From Collimonas fungivorans (GTDB lineage: Bacteria > Pseudomonadota > Gammaproteobacteria > Burkholderiales > Burkholderiaceae_D): 64,000 nucleotides of DNA. Location of the stretch: the NCBI RefSeq assembly GCF_001584145.1, contig NZ_CP013232.1:1116001-1180000 (forward strand). Reading direction: 5' to 3'. The notes beneath the pieces were generated by a model. That model was not told where the DNA came from. It did not search any database and saw only the letters and a list, made by a program, of their open reading frames with translations. This document shows, piece after piece, positions 1 to 9,434 of this stretch (position 1 is its first letter; every line of letters begins with the position of its first letter). The position numbers and the translations under genes are program-made.

Positions 1-40
1 CATCCAGCGGGGACAGGGCGGAAAGCGTGGAAAGAGACAT
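1..40 (-). CDS. purB: adenylosuccinate lyase, N-terminal fragment (partial)
   Basis: Only the first 13 codons are inside the window; the gene continues past base 1. The minus-strand reading from the ATG at 40 gives MSLSTLSALSPLD, which matches the conserved N-terminus of betaproteobacterial PurB (consensus SALSPLDGRY). PurB carries out two steps of purine synthesis, cleaving SAICAR and adenylosuccinate. The divergent GST gene beside it is a common neighbour of purB in Burkholderiales, which supports the call despite the short sequence. Confidence 0.7.
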   Translation of the reverse strand, partial: MSLSTLSALSPLD

Positions 41-137
41 GATAATGGTGACTATAGAGGTGAATGAAGATAGGGGCGGCAAGCCTGTTGTTTCTATTTT
101 GCAAGTACGCAGCGTGCTTAAGCGCGCTATGAAATTC

Positions 138-172
138 TGGCAACAAATTTTGGCAACAACGTCTGGCAACAA
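138..172 (+). repeat. three spaced copies of TGGCAACAA
   Basis: The nonamer TGGCAACAA occurs at 138-146, 151-159 and 164-172, each start 13 bases after the previous one, in the purB-GST divergent intergenic region. The rest of 41-316 contains no recognisable gene. The regular spacing resembles iterated binding sites, but no known regulator is identified and slippage could also explain it. Confidence 0.5.
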
Positions 173-281
173 CGCAAGGCAATAACCAGCCAAACCGAAT
201 TTTACCATTTGCAACGTGGTAAATATGCCGCTTTGCGTTCGGACCCGGGCGGGGATGGACAAAGTGGCAGGGGGCGAATGC

Positions 282-287
282 TATAAT
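282..287 (+). promoter_or_regulatory. probable sigma-70 -10 box for the GST gene
   Basis: A perfect TATAAT lies at 282-287, 30 bases before the GST start codon at 317. No good -35 hexamer is visible at the usual spacing, so the promoter call rests on the -10 element and its position. Confidence 0.45.
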
Positions 288-316
288 CAGCCAACATTTT
301 TTACCATAAGTGACAT

Positions 317-925
317 ATGAAGCTGATCGGTTCCCTAGGTAGTCCTTTCGTCCGCAAGGTACGCGTAGTGATGGCGGAAAAGAAACTGGACTACGACTTT
401 GTGCTGGAAGATGTCTGGGCCGCCGACACCAAGATTCACACTTCGAATCCCTTGGGAAAAGTGCCTTGCCTGGTGATGGAAGACGGCGGCGCCATGTTCG
501 ATTCGCACGTAATCGTCGAATATCTCGACACCCTGACGCCGGTTGGTAAACTAATCCCGATCAACAGCCGCGAGCGCTCCGAAGTGAAATGCTGGGAAGC
601 GCTGGCCGACGGCGTGCTCGAGGCCGGCGTGCTGATCCGCCTGGAGGGCACGCAGCGTGCCGAAGGCGAACGCAGCCAGGCTTGGATCGCCCGCCAGCAG
701 CGCAAGATCGACGGCGGCCTGAAAGCGATGGCGGCGGGACTGGCAGAAAAGCCGTTCTGCTCCGGCACCCACTATTCGCTGGCTGACGTCGCAGTCGGCT
801 GCGCCCTGGGCTGGCTCAGTTTCCGTTTCCCCGAGATTAACTGGCGCGAAGATTATCCGACGCTGGCCAAACTGTATGAGAAATTGTCTGAGCGCCAGTC
901 GTTCAAGGACACCGCTCCGCAATAA
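317..925 (+). CDS. glutathione S-transferase family protein
   Basis: This 202-residue protein has the size and layout of a cytosolic GST: an N-terminal thioredoxin-fold domain (about 1-78) and an all-helical C-terminal domain (about 85-200). The N-terminus GSPFVRKV supplies a likely catalytic Ser, KVPCL holds the cis-proline (P50), and FDSHVIVEYL carries the glutathione-contacting acidic-Ser pair (D62-S63). GSTs conjugate glutathione to electrophiles or reduce disulfides; the substrate here cannot be predicted. It is divergent from purB, and its start is preceded by a TATAAT box. Confidence 0.9.
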   Translation: MKLIGSLGSPFVRKVRVVMAEKKLDYDFVLEDVWAADTKIHTSNPLGKVPCLVMEDGGAMFDSHVIVEYLDTLTPVGKLIPINSRERSEVKCWEALADGVLEAGVLIRLEGTQRAEGERSQAWIARQQRKIDGGLKAMAAGLAEKPFCSGTHYSLADVAVGCALGWLSFRFPEINWREDYPTLAKLYEKLSERQSFKDTAPQ

Positions 926-1045
926 GCCCACATCGCCGAAGCCGGCTGTTCCGCAAGATGGACCATGGAACAGCGGCATTCGGAGGCATCTTTCTTCCGC
1001 GTAAACCTCTTCTCACTCCTGCATGACCCGAGGCCCGGCCGCGCG

Positions 1046-1852
1046 CTAATTGCCTGCCTGGCTGCTTTTCTTCGGCGCGAAGAAAGTCGATGGCGACTGC
1101 CCGAAAGTTTTCCTGAACATGGCCGAAAAAGCCGACTGGCTGGCGTAGCCCAGTTCGGTCGCCACCAGCGACAGCGGCATGCCGCGCGCGATCATCGGCG
1201 CCGCATGCGCCAGCCTGATCTGTTGCCGCCACTGGCCGAAGGTCATGCCCAGGTCGCGTTCGAACAGGCGCGCCAGAGTTCTTTCCGAGGCGCCGACCTG
1301 GTCTGCCCAGGCGGCCAGCGTCATGCTGGAATCGGGCGTTTCCATCAAGGCCTGGCAGATGGCGTGCAGGCGCTTTTCGGTCGGCAGGGAGATGCGTATG
1401 CCCTGGGTTTGCGCCGCCGCCAGTTCGCTCAGTATCAATTGGCTGAGCAAGGTTTCCCTGCGGCTGCCGTCGTCGGTTTGCGACAGTGCGGCGATCAGCT
1501 CGCGCAGCAAGGTCGATACTTCCAGCACGATGCATTCCTGGCCGTCGAACGGCGTCGCATCGGTATGGATGTACAAGGCGCGCAGCTGCGATTTTTCCAT
1601 GGTGGCGATTTCATGTTCCGCCAATGGCGGAATCCAGATCGCCCTGAGCGGCGGCACGATCCAGGTGCTGTTGCCGACGCTCACGCGCAGCACGCCTTCC
1701 GCGGCGTAGGTGACTTGGCCCCAGGGATGGGAATGTGCGCTCAGCAGCTTGGCGGCGTCCAGGTCGCGCGCGCGCAAGCGCACCGGATGCAGTGTGTCCG
1801 GCACGACATCAAGCAAGCCGATGGTGGTATGGGTAAGTATTTGGGCTGGCAT
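1046..1852 (-). CDS. AraC-family transcriptional regulator with N-terminal cupin domain
   Basis: The 268-residue protein has an N-terminal cupin-like sensor region (about 20-110, with HPWGQVTYAAEGVLRV typical of the AraC ligand-binding domain) and a C-terminal AraC/XylS double helix-turn-helix (about 165-262, including SERTLARLFERDLG and ATELGYASQSAFSAMF). It is transcribed divergently from the MFS exporter gene at 2029, an arrangement usual for a regulator and its target. The inducer is unknown. The 120-base gap to the convergent GST gene holds only a weak inverted repeat around 943-975. Confidence 0.9.
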   Translation of the reverse strand: MPAQILTHTTIGLLDVVPDTLHPVRLRARDLDAAKLLSAHSHPWGQVTYAAEGVLRVSVGNSTWIVPPLRAIWIPPLAEHEIATMEKSQLRALYIHTDATPFDGQECIVLEVSTLLRELIAALSQTDDGSRRETLLSQLILSELAAAQTQGIRISLPTEKRLHAICQALMETPDSSMTLAAWADQVGASERTLARLFERDLGMTFGQWRQQIRLAHAAPMIARGMPLSLVATELGYASQSAFSAMFRKTFGQSPSTFFAPKKSSQAGN

Positions 1853-2028
1853 ATGGCAAGAACGGGCAAGAATGGCAGAAATACGACAAATTATGTCTTT
1901 CTATCTTAAAACAGTCTCGGGTTTTTTGCTTACACTGACATCTTGCGAATGATGATCATCTTTTCGACGGCGAAACCGGCCGCGTCCTTTGCGCCTTGCA
2001 CATTATCTCCACTATTCATCTCACCACC

Positions 2029-3264
2029 ATGCCAACCGCAGCCAAGCAGATTTCCCCCGCCATGGGGTCGCAGGACGCCGAGAAAACCGGTTTCCGCGTA
2101 TTGGGCGCCATCAGTTTCGCCCACTTCCTGAATGACATGATCCAGTCGCTGATCCTGTCCATCTATCCGCTGCTGAAAGGCAATTTCAATCTGAGCTTCG
2201 CGCAGATCGGCCTGATTACCCTGACTTACCAGATCACTGCCTCGATCCTGCAGCCGCTGGTGGGGCTCTACACCGATAAACATCCGAAGCCGTATTCGCT
2301 GGCGCTGGGCATGGGTTTCACGCTGGTGGGCTTGCTCATCCTGTCGGTCGCGCCCAGCTACGGCATCTTGCTGTTCGCCGCGGCCCTGGTCGGCACCGGC
2401 TCGTCGATTTTCCATCCGGAGTCGTCGCGCGTGGCGCGCATGGCTTCCGGCGGCCGTCATGGCCTGGCGCAGTCGATTTTCCAGGTGGGCGGCAACGCCG
2501 GCAGTTCCATGGGCCCGTTGCTGGCCGCATGGATCGTGATCCCGCACGGACAGACCAGCATCGCCTGGTTCTCGGCGGCGGCGCTGCTGGCGATCGTAGT
2601 GCTGTGGCAGATCGGTAACTGGTACAAGCGCAAGCGCCAGGAAGCCAAGAACCAGCCGGCCAAGGCAAAACAGCATCATGTAACGCTGCCGCGCAACAAA
2701 GTGCTGTTCTCGGTAGGCATCTTGCTGATGCTGGTTTTCTCGAAATATTTTTACATGGCCAGCCTGAGCAGCTACTTCACGTTTTACCTGATCGACAAAT
2801 TCCAGCTGTCGGTGCAGTCTGCGCAGCTGCATTTGTTCGTGTTCCTGTTTGCAGTGGCTGCCGGCACCGTGCTGGGCGGTCCGATCGGCGACAAGGTTGG
2901 GCGCAAGGTGGTGATCTGGGTGTCGATCCTCGGCGTGGCGCCGTTTACCCTGATGCTGCCGTACGCCAACCTGTTCTGGACCGGCGTGCTGACAGTGGTG
3001 ATCGGCGTGGTCCTGGCTTCCGCCTTCTCGGCGATCCTGGTGTTCGCCCAAGAGCTGGTGCCTGGCAAGGTCGGCACCGTATCGGGTTTGTTCTTCGGTT
3101 TCGCTTTCGGCATGGGCGGCATCGGCGCCGCTGCGCTGGGCAAGCTGGCCGACATGACCAGCATCAGCTTCGTCTACCAGGTCTGTTCGTTTCTGCCGCT
3201 GATTGGCCTGCTGGCGGCGTTCCTGCCCAATCTAGAGGGACACCGGCGCAAAGCTGCCGGTTGA
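2029..3264 (+). CDS. fsr: MFS transporter, fosmidomycin-resistance (Fsr) type
   Basis: The protein has 411 residues and about 12 predicted membrane segments in two halves, with a charged central loop (YKRKRQEAK) and the MFS loop motif GDKVGRKVV after segment 8. The opening FAHFLNDMIQSLI and the run FHPESSRVARMASGGRHGLAQS are characteristic of Fsr-like exporters. An upstream in-frame ATG at 1996 exists, but the ATG at 2029 gives the usual Fsr N-terminus. Neither start has a strong ribosome binding site. The gene is divergent from an AraC regulator. Its natural substrate is unknown; export of a small inhibitor is inferred from the family. Confidence 0.85.
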   Translation: MPTAAKQISPAMGSQDAEKTGFRVLGAISFAHFLNDMIQSLILSIYPLLKGNFNLSFAQIGLITLTYQITASILQPLVGLYTDKHPKPYSLALGMGFTLVGLLILSVAPSYGILLFAAALVGTGSSIFHPESSRVARMASGGRHGLAQSIFQVGGNAGSSMGPLLAAWIVIPHGQTSIAWFSAAALLAIVVLWQIGNWYKRKRQEAKNQPAKAKQHHVTLPRNKVLFSVGILLMLVFSKYFYMASLSSYFTFYLIDKFQLSVQSAQLHLFVFLFAVAAGTVLGGPIGDKVGRKVVIWVSILGVAPFTLMLPYANLFWTGVLTVVIGVVLASAFSAILVFAQELVPGKVGTVSGLFFGFAFGMGGIGAAALGKLADMTSISFVYQVCSFLPLIGLLAAFLPNLEGHRRKAAG

Positions 3265-3279
3265 CCGGCATCAGTCGTG

Positions 3280-3312
3280 AAAAAAGCGCGCTGGCGACAG
3301 CGCGCTTTTTTT
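3280..3312. terminator. bidirectional rho-independent terminator
   Basis: The inverted repeat AAAAAGCGCGCT / AGCGCGCTTTTTT, with a 6-base loop and A/T tracts on both sides, lies between the convergent MFS (ends 3264) and peroxiredoxin (ends 3339) genes. It can act in both directions. Confidence 0.88.
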
Positions 3313-3338
3313 CTGCTCATTTTCTACCTGCTGCAGCA

Positions 3339-3878
3339 TCATTTCTTTTGCTTGGCCACCCACTGTTCCAGCGCTTGCAGCGTGTTGCTGACATGCTTGT
3401 CCGGATCCATGCTGCTGTATTCATAGATGATGCTGCCGTTGGGAGCGATCACGTACGATACGCGGTCGGCGTAGTTGGTCTTCGCCAGCAGCACCGAATC
3501 ATAGGACTTCATGATTTTCTGGTCCTGGTCGGAGGCAACCGCGAATTTGCTGCGGCATTCGCTGACCGAGAATTTGTTGAGAGTATCGATGTTGTCGGCG
3601 GATACGCCGATCACCGACGCGCCGAGCGCTTTGTACTTGTCGACCGCATCGGCAAACAGATGGGCTTCGATGGTGCAGCCTTTGGTAAAGGCTGCGGGAT
3701 AAAAGTAGAGCACTACCGGGCCTTTTTTCAGCTCATCGGCCAGCGAATAGCTGAACACCTTGCCGCCGAGGGAAGCCTGGGTGGTAAACGGCGGCGCCGG
3801 CTCGCCAGCCTTGAGAGCGGCAAAAGCCGGTGCTGCAACAGCGCTGCAAACCATTAAAGCGGCAATCAGTCGTTTCAT
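3339..3878 (-). CDS. exported peroxiredoxin of the AhpC/TSA (BCP/PrxQ-like) family
   Basis: The ATG at 3878 follows a good AGGAG site and opens a 179-residue protein with a signal peptide (MKRLIAALMV...APAFA, cleavage near residue 20). The mature part is a thioredoxin-fold peroxiredoxin: FYPAAFTKGCTIEA carries the peroxidatic Cys, and SECRSKF holds a second Cys at a plausible resolving position. BCP/PrxQ enzymes reduce peroxides with thioredoxin-type donors. The signal peptide places this one in the periplasm, which is less usual. It faces the MFS gene across a shared terminator. Confidence 0.88.
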   Translation of the reverse strand: MKRLIAALMVCSAVAAPAFAALKAGEPAPPFTTQASLGGKVFSYSLADELKKGPVVLYFYPAAFTKGCTIEAHLFADAVDKYKALGASVIGVSADNIDTLNKFSVSECRSKFAVASDQDQKIMKSYDSVLLAKTNYADRVSYVIAPNGSIIYEYSSMDPDKHVSNTLQALEQWVAKQKK

Positions 3879-3970
3879 GAAGACTCCTGGATGAATAATA
3901 AGCAGCATCATGCGTCGAGATCGCGGCGTTGTCCAATCACTTGTTTAGTCAACGCTGCGATCAGCCATTT

Positions 3971-4243
3971 TTAATGGCCGCCGTGCCAGCCGCCGCCCCA
4001 TCCGCCTCTGCCGCCCCAGCCTCGTCCACCCCAACCGCCGCCGCCCCAGCCACGCGAATAGCCAAAGCCGATGTCCACGCTTGGCGCCACATATACCGGC
4101 GCCGGAGCGTAATAACCGCCGCCGTAATAACTGCCGTAGCCGCCGCCGTAATATCCGTCACCGCCGTAAGGATAGGCAACGCAGCCGCCAAGCAGCATGG
4201 TTGCACCCAGCAGTGTTGCTCCAATTAACAGTCGCTTTTTCAT
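3971..4243 (-). CDS. small Gly/Tyr-rich lipoprotein, function unknown
   Basis: This 90-residue product has a lipoprotein signal (MKKRLLIGATLLGATMLLGG-C) with lipobox LLGGC and lipidated Cys21. The mature part is low complexity: YGGGYGSYYGGGYY, then PAPVYVAPSVDIGF, and a Gly/Trp/Arg tail ending GGWHGGH. A GAGGG-type ribosome site precedes the ATG. Comparable small glycine-rich envelope lipoproteins are common in Burkholderiales and mostly uncharacterised. The His/Gly tail could bind metal, but that is speculation. The region 4244-4450 upstream holds no visible gene. Confidence 0.75.
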   Translation of the reverse strand: MKKRLLIGATLLGATMLLGGCVAYPYGGDGYYGGGYGSYYGGGYYAPAPVYVAPSVDIGFGYSRGWGGGGWGGRGWGGRGGWGGGWHGGH

Positions 4244-4450
4244 GAGACCCTCCGTCTCTGGTACTGATGGAAATTGGATATAAGCCTAGCAGATAAGTTC
4301 AGCTTGGACAGGGCGATGTGTATCACGCCGGAATTGACGGTTACGGGGAGTATGCCTGAGTGATGCAGGGAGATGCGGGAGAGATCGGGGATTTTTCTTC
4401 CTATACTCCGTCCAGTACCGGATCGGAGCACAGGATTTGATGTGCTACTT

Positions 4451-5383
4451 TTACAATCGGTAACCAAATTCACTATGGAAGTGTTCATCGATTTCGGCAC
4501 GGCTGGGCGCGTGGTTCTGCGGTCCCAGGTGAGCGATCTTGATGCTGCCCAACAAACTGGAGAGGCGGCCGGTGGTGGCCCAGTCCATGCCGTTGCTCAA
4601 GCCGTACAGCATGCCGGCGCGGAAGGCGTCGCCGCAACCGGTAGGATCCAGCACCTGGTCGGCCTTGACGCAAGGGATGTCGATCTTGCCGCCGCCGGTG
4701 AAAATCTCCGCGCCGAGTTCGCCGCGAGTCACTACCAGCGCCGACACCCGTTCGGCAATCTGCGCTAGCGATAAACCGGTGCGCGAAGCGAGCATTTCAG
4801 CTTCATAGTCGTTCATGGCGATATAAGTCGCGAGTTCGATGAACTGCTTCAGCTCGTCGCCGTTGAACATCGGCATGCCCTGGCCCGGATCGAAGATCAA
4901 CGGGATGCCCTGCGCCGCGCAGTCGGCAGCGTGCTGCAACATGCCGTCGCGGCCGTCGGGGGCGACAATCGCCAGCTTGACCGGGCCGGCGTCGGCTACC
5001 TTGTTCTCATGCGAGTGGGTCATGGCGCCGGGATGGAAGGCGTTGATCTGGTTATTGTCGGCGTCGGTGGTGACGAAGCATTGCGCGGTATAGATCGATT
5101 CGATGGTGCGCACCGTCTTGCGCGAAATGCCTTGCTGGTCGAGCCGCGCCAGGTAGTCGCCGCCGTCGTGGCCGATGGTCGCCATGATTTGCGGATCGCC
5201 GCCCAGCAGTTTCAGGTTGTAGGCGATATTGCCGGCGCAGCCGCCGAAGTCGCGGCGCAAGGTCGGCACCAGGAAGGAGACACTGATCTTGTGCAGCTGG
5301 TCGGCCAGCAGCGCATCCGAGAAGCGTCCCGGATATTGCATGATGACGTCGAAAGCCAGTGAACCGCAAATGAGAGAGGTCAT
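4451..5383 (-). CDS. PfkB-family carbohydrate/nucleoside kinase
   Basis: This 310-residue protein has the PfkB/ribokinase fold: FGGCAGNIAYNLKLLGG near the N-terminus is the substrate-side signature, and DPTGCGDAFRAG near the C-terminus is the PfkB signature 2 with the catalytic Asp and anion hole. The opening MTSLICGSLAFDVI is typical of a betaproteobacterial group often annotated as adenosine kinase or generic carbohydrate kinase. The ATG at 5383 was chosen over an upstream ORF extension because it matches that N-terminus, although its ribosome site is weak. The phosphorylated substrate (adenosine or a sugar) is not determined. Confidence 0.85.
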   Translation of the reverse strand: MTSLICGSLAFDVIMQYPGRFSDALLADQLHKISVSFLVPTLRRDFGGCAGNIAYNLKLLGGDPQIMATIGHDGGDYLARLDQQGISRKTVRTIESIYTAQCFVTTDADNNQINAFHPGAMTHSHENKVADAGPVKLAIVAPDGRDGMLQHAADCAAQGIPLIFDPGQGMPMFNGDELKQFIELATYIAMNDYEAEMLASRTGLSLAQIAERVSALVVTRGELGAEIFTGGGKIDIPCVKADQVLDPTGCGDAFRAGMLYGLSNGMDWATTGRLSSLLGSIKIAHLGPQNHAPSRAEIDEHFHSEFGYRL

Positions 5384-5492
5384 AATAAAAGAGGAAAACT
5401 CGCTGGTTGGCGCGGATGGTCTGCGCAAATAAAATAATTACGGGATAGAGTTTAAGCGCAACCGGCAAACTTTGCGCCGCTCACTGCAGGCC

Positions 5493-6916
5493 CTAAGGAT
5501 AATACAGGTACACCCGGTAACCGGACGCCTTCAGCTGCAATAGCTCAAAACCCAGCTTCACAGGCTGTTCCTGGTCGCTGGCGAAACCCTGGGCCGGATT
5601 GGCCGATGCGCTCAAATAATCGTGGGGGTAAACACCCGGCGCGCTATCGCCTTCTCGTTGCCGTCGTTTAAGGTCAGTTCGATATTGGGCCAGGCTTGCA
5701 CCGTGTCGCTGCGGTTGCGCAGCAGCAGGTTCAGCGAAAACAGGTTGCGGGCCGGATCGACCGCCTGCAGCTCGTTGGCTTCGATGGAAATGCTGTCGAT
5801 TTTCATGGGCAGGCCGACGCTGCAGCCGATTTTCGCGCAAGCGCCGACCAGCACCGGCTTGAGCTGCGGCACGCGCGCCGCCAGCTGGTCGCGAAAGAAA
5901 TAAGTCGATTGTCCGGCCAACCCGACCAGCAGTAGCGCACCTGCGCCCCACATGGCCCAGCGCAGCGTGCCGCCGATCCGTTGCCTGCGCCTTGCGCTCA
6001 GCACAAAATCGGGCTCGTCGGCAGCAGCCGGCTCCGGTTCGGCAGCGGTTTTGTCGCGGTTCTTCTTTTTGCTGCTGCCGTCGCCGCCGTCCGCTGCGTT
6101 CGAGGGATTTGCCACGGCAGGGGTCTTTTCCGCCCGCCACGGCTTGCGCTGCAATTCATCGATGATGCGATCCAGTTCATCGTCGTCAGCAGCGGTGCCG
6201 GATTCGGCTTTTGCAGCCTGCACGTAATCTTCCTGGCCGGCGACATGCATCAAGGTCATGCGCGCCATCTGCTTGTCTTCGTCTTCGTCGACATGACGAT
6301 GCCAGACATTCGGCGTCGGCGGATTGCTTGCCGCTTCGTCCGGATCGGTAGAGGCGGAGGGTTTGATCAGGCCGAACGGCGTGTGATGCACATCGGCCGG
6401 CGCCGACTGGCTGGTTTCTTCGGCGATCCGCAAATCCTCTTCGAGGCCGTCAATCGCCGCTTCCACCCGACCCGATGCCATTGATCGGCCGGTGGTTTCA
6501 GGCGCGGCTGAAGGTGCGATGACAGGCAACGGGTGATCTGTGGCGACGGCGACTGCCGGCTCGGGTTCTGGTGTTGGTCTCGGTATCGGCGTTGGTTCGG
6601 GCGCGACGTAAACCGGGGGCGGCGGAGCGCTATGCTGCGGTTCCGCCTGGGGTGCTTCGTCAGCGCCAAACCCGTGGGTCTGGATAGTTACAGCATCTTG
6701 CTCTGGCGCCGTTGCAGGCGCCGGCACCGGTCTCGATATCGGGACCGATACCGGGACCGATACCGGGACCGCCACGTCGGGCCGCACCAGGTGCTCGATG
6801 CCATTGAAGACTTCGCGGCAGCTGCCGCAGCGAACCAGGCCGCCGCGCAGCTTCAGCTGGTCGTTGGCGACCCGGAAGGTGGTCTGGCAATGCGGACATT
6901 GGGTCGCGAGCGCCAT
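5493..6916 (-). pseudogene. DUF3426 zinc-ribbon membrane protein, split by a 1-nt frameshift
   Basis: The N-terminus is an MJ0042-type zinc ribbon (C7, C10, C30, C33: QCPHCQTTF and VRCGSCREVF), followed by a Pro/Val-rich linker, an acidic region, one membrane segment (around 318-340) and a DUF3426 domain. The main frame stops early at 5612 after RRVFTPTII. The neighbouring frame continues HDYLSASANPAQGFASDQEQ and ends ASGYRVYLYYP at 5493, exactly the expected DUF3426 C-terminus. Adding one base to the five-C run (plus-strand G5 at 5624-5628) restores VFTPHDYLS. It is either a sequencing error, a phase-variable tract or a real mutation. The gene follows prmA directly; its function is unknown. 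Confidence 0.85.
6735..6770. repeat. 12-bp tandem repeat, three units, inside the DUF3426 gene
   Basis: The unit GATACCGGGACC (first copy GATATCGGGACC) is repeated three times in phase with the reading frame and encodes a VPVS-type linker repeat on the minus strand. Copy-number change would alter linker length without a frameshift. Confidence 0.75.
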
Positions 6917-6923
6917 GGCCTGC

Positions 6924-7835
6924 TTACTTCAAGGTTCCGGACAGCGCTACCCAGCCATCCTGCTCTGCCCAGACACTCAGGGGCAGCCACTGCGCGTAGG
7001 CGGCGATGACGTCTTGCGCCTGTTCCGCCAGCACGCCGGACAGGGTCAGGCTGCCGCCGGCAGCGATGCGGCTGCACAGCATGGGCGCCATCAGCTTGAG
7101 CGGACCGGACAGGATGTTGGCGACCACGATATCGAATACTTGCACCGTGCTCTTGGCGCTGAAATCTTCCGGCAGGTAATAGGCGACGTCGCAGTGATTG
7201 CGTTCGCTGTTGTAGCGTGCTGCATCGATCGCATGCGGGTCGATATCGACGCCGACGACGGTGCTGTCGCTGCCGAGTTTCATGGCCACCATGGCCAGGA
7301 TGCCCGAGCCGCAGCCGTAATCGAGCAGCGATTTCGGCTTTTGCAGCGGTACATGGATTTCCAGCCATTCCATGCAAAGGCGGGTGGTCGGATGGCTGCC
7401 GGTGCCGAAAGCCAGGCCCGGATCGAGTTCCAGGATCAGGCCGTTGGCGTCGGGCGCATCGTGCCAGCTAGGCACCACCCAGATATTCTTGCCGATATGG
7501 ATGGGTTCAAACTGCGATTGCGTCAGCCGCACCCAGTCTTGCGCCGCCACCGGCCGCAGCGAGTAGGGCGGGACCGCGACGCCGCAAGCCTTGGCGGCGT
7601 TGCTGACGATCGCTGCATGATCGGCGTCGACTTCGGCCAGCACCACTACCCGGCTGCGCTGCCAGGCGGCTTCCTTGGGTTCCATGCCGGGTTCGCCGAA
7701 CAAAGGCTGCTCGGCGGCGGTTCCCAGGTCGGCATCTTCCACCGAAACCGATAAGGCGCCGGCATCCATCAACGCATCAGACAGCGTTTCGGCGTCGTTC
7801 AGGGCAACTTCAATAACAATTTCGGTCCAGCTCAT
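6924..7835 (-). CDS. prmA: ribosomal protein L11 methyltransferase
   Basis: PrmA trimethylates several amino groups of ribosomal protein L11 using S-adenosylmethionine in the cytoplasm. The 303-residue length is normal for the family. An N-terminal L11-recognition domain (about 1-60) is followed by the methyltransferase domain, with [16 protein letters not shown] and the SAM-binding motif [13 protein letters not shown]; the substrate-side motif appears as [10 protein letters not shown]. It sits between accC (43 bases upstream) and the DUF3426 gene (8 bases downstream), the usual accBC-prmA arrangement in Burkholderiales, and is probably cotranscribed with them. Confidence 0.95.
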   Translation of the reverse strand: MSWTEIVIEVALNDAETLSDALMDAGALSVSVEDADLGTAAEQPLFGEPGMEPKEAAWQRSRVVVLAEVDADHAAIVSNAAKACGVAVPPYSLRPVAAQDWVRLTQSQFEPIHIGKNIWVVPSWHDAPDANGLILELDPGLAFGTGSHPTTRLCMEWLEIHVPLQKPKSLLDYGCGSGILAMVAMKLGSDSTVVGVDIDPHAIDAARYNSERNHCDVAYYLPEDFSAKSTVQVFDIVVANILSGPLKLMAPMLCSRIAAGGSLTLSGVLAEQAQDVIAAYAQWLPLSVWAEQDGWVALSGTLK

Positions 7836-7877
7836 CAGATGCCTTACTGTGTAATGGAAACTCCCTAAGGGGAATCC

Positions 7878-9260
7878 TTATTTCTTTGCTGCTTTATCCG
7901 TTTCCTTCGCCACCACCGGCCGCTCGGCCAGTTTGTGTTCCAGGTAGTGGATGTTGGTGCCGCCTTCGATGAAACGGGCGTCAATCATCAGTTCACGGTG
8001 CAGCTGGATGTTGGTTTGAATCCCTTCCACCACCATCTCGGACAGGGCGATCTGCATCCGCTTGATCGCCTGCTCACGGGTGGAACCATAGGAAATTACC
8101 TTGCCCACCATCGAATCATAATGCGGCGGCACGAAATAACCCGCATAGGCATGGGAATCGACCCGGATGCCAGGACCGCCAGGCGCATGCCACGACAGGA
8201 TCTTGCCTGGCGACGGCGTGAACTTGAACGGGTCTTCGGCGTTGATGCGGCATTCGATGGCGTGGCCGGAGAGCTGGATATCGCGCTGGCGGAAGCGCAG
8301 CTTTTCGCCGGCGGCGATGCGGATCTGTTCCTGCACGATGTCGATGCCGGTGATCATTTCGGTGATCGGATGCTCAACCTGGACCCGAGTGTTCATTTCG
8401 ATGAAATAGAACTCGCCGTTTTCATACAGGAATTCGAAAGTGCCGGCGCCGCGGTAATCCATCTTGCGGCAAGCTTCGGCGCAGCGGTCGCCGATTTTTT
8501 CGATGACCTTGCGCGGGATGCCTGGCGCCGGCGCTTCTTCGATCACTTTCTGGTGGCGGCGCTGCATGGAGCAATCGCGTTCGCCCAGCCAGACTGCGTT
8601 CTTGAACTGGTCGGCCAGGATCTGGATTTCCACGTGGCGCGGATTTTCCAGGTACTTCTCCATATACACTTCCGGATTGCCGAACGCGGCGCCGGCTTCG
8701 GTCTTGGTCATGGTCACCGCATTGGCCAGCGCCGCTTCGGTGTGCACCACGCGCATGCCGCGTCCGCCGCCGCCGCCGGCCGCCTTGATGATGACCGGAT
8801 AGCCGATCTTGCGGGCAATCTTGACGATTTCCTTCGGATCATCCGGCAACGCGCCTTCCGAGCCGGGAACGCAGGGCACGCCGGCGCGGATCATGGCTTG
8901 TTTGGCCGATACTTTATCGCCCATCAGGCGGATGTTCGCCGGCCGCGGGCCGATGAACACGAAACCCGACTGCTCAACCCGCTCGGCGAAATCGGCGTTC
9001 TCGGACAGGAAGCCGTAGCCTGGGTGGATGGCCTCGGCGTCGGTCACTTCAGCTGCGCTGATGATGGCCGGCATGTTGAGGTAGCTCAGGCTGGATGGCG
9101 CCGGCCCGATACAGACCGATTCGTCCGCCAGTTTCACATACTTGGCGTCACGGTCTGCCTCGGAATGGACCATGACGGTCTTGATGCCCATTTCACGGCA
9201 GGCGCGTTGGATGCGCAAGGCGATTTCGCCGCGGTTGGCGATAAGGATTTTTTCAAACAT
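7878..9260 (-). CDS. accC: acetyl-CoA carboxylase, biotin carboxylase subunit
   Basis: AccC carboxylates the biotin on AccB with ATP and bicarbonate, the first half-reaction of malonyl-CoA synthesis. The 460-residue protein shows the N-terminal biotin carboxylase domain ([16 protein letters not shown]), the ATP-grasp glycine loop [11 protein letters not shown], the catalytic segment [14 protein letters not shown], and the C-terminal domain containing [13 protein letters not shown]. Length and motifs are canonical. It lies downstream of accB with a 174-base gap containing no gene, only a thrice-repeated CTCGGTA around 9394-9425. Confidence 0.97.
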   Translation of the reverse strand: MFEKILIANRGEIALRIQRACREMGIKTVMVHSEADRDAKYVKLADESVCIGPAPSSLSYLNMPAIISAAEVTDAEAIHPGYGFLSENADFAERVEQSGFVFIGPRPANIRLMGDKVSAKQAMIRAGVPCVPGSEGALPDDPKEIVKIARKIGYPVIIKAAGGGGGRGMRVVHTEAALANAVTMTKTEAGAAFGNPEVYMEKYLENPRHVEIQILADQFKNAVWLGERDCSMQRRHQKVIEEAPAPGIPRKVIEKIGDRCAEACRKMDYRGAGTFEFLYENGEFYFIEMNTRVQVEHPITEMITGIDIVQEQIRIAAGEKLRFRQRDIQLSGHAIECRINAEDPFKFTPSPGKILSWHAPGGPGIRVDSHAYAGYFVPPHYDSMVGKVISYGSTREQAIKRMQIALSEMVVEGIQTNIQLHRELMIDARFIEGGTNIHYLEHKLAERPVVAKETDKAAKK

Positions 9261-9434
9261 AGTAATTGGTATATGCGTCGCTAAGAGTTAAGCGTTATCA
9301 AGCATTGGGTTGACAATGCGGCCTTGGCACAAAGGCCCGCACTGGCAACCAGAACGGCGGGACCCGGATGAGCGGATGCCGCCGTGCAGGCTACTCGGTA
9401 GTTCTCTCGGTACAGATCGCTCGGTACAAATCTA

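Noticed and set aside
134..180. CRISPR-like array
   Set aside because: Repeats are only 9 bp with 4-bp spacers and no cas genes are near.
965..1909. 314-residue plus-strand ORF opposite the AraC regulator
   Set aside because: Low-complexity translation and complete overlap with a clear AraC-family gene.
7935..9284. 449-residue plus-strand ORF opposite accC
   Set aside because: Antisense to a fully conserved accC with no recognisable motif.
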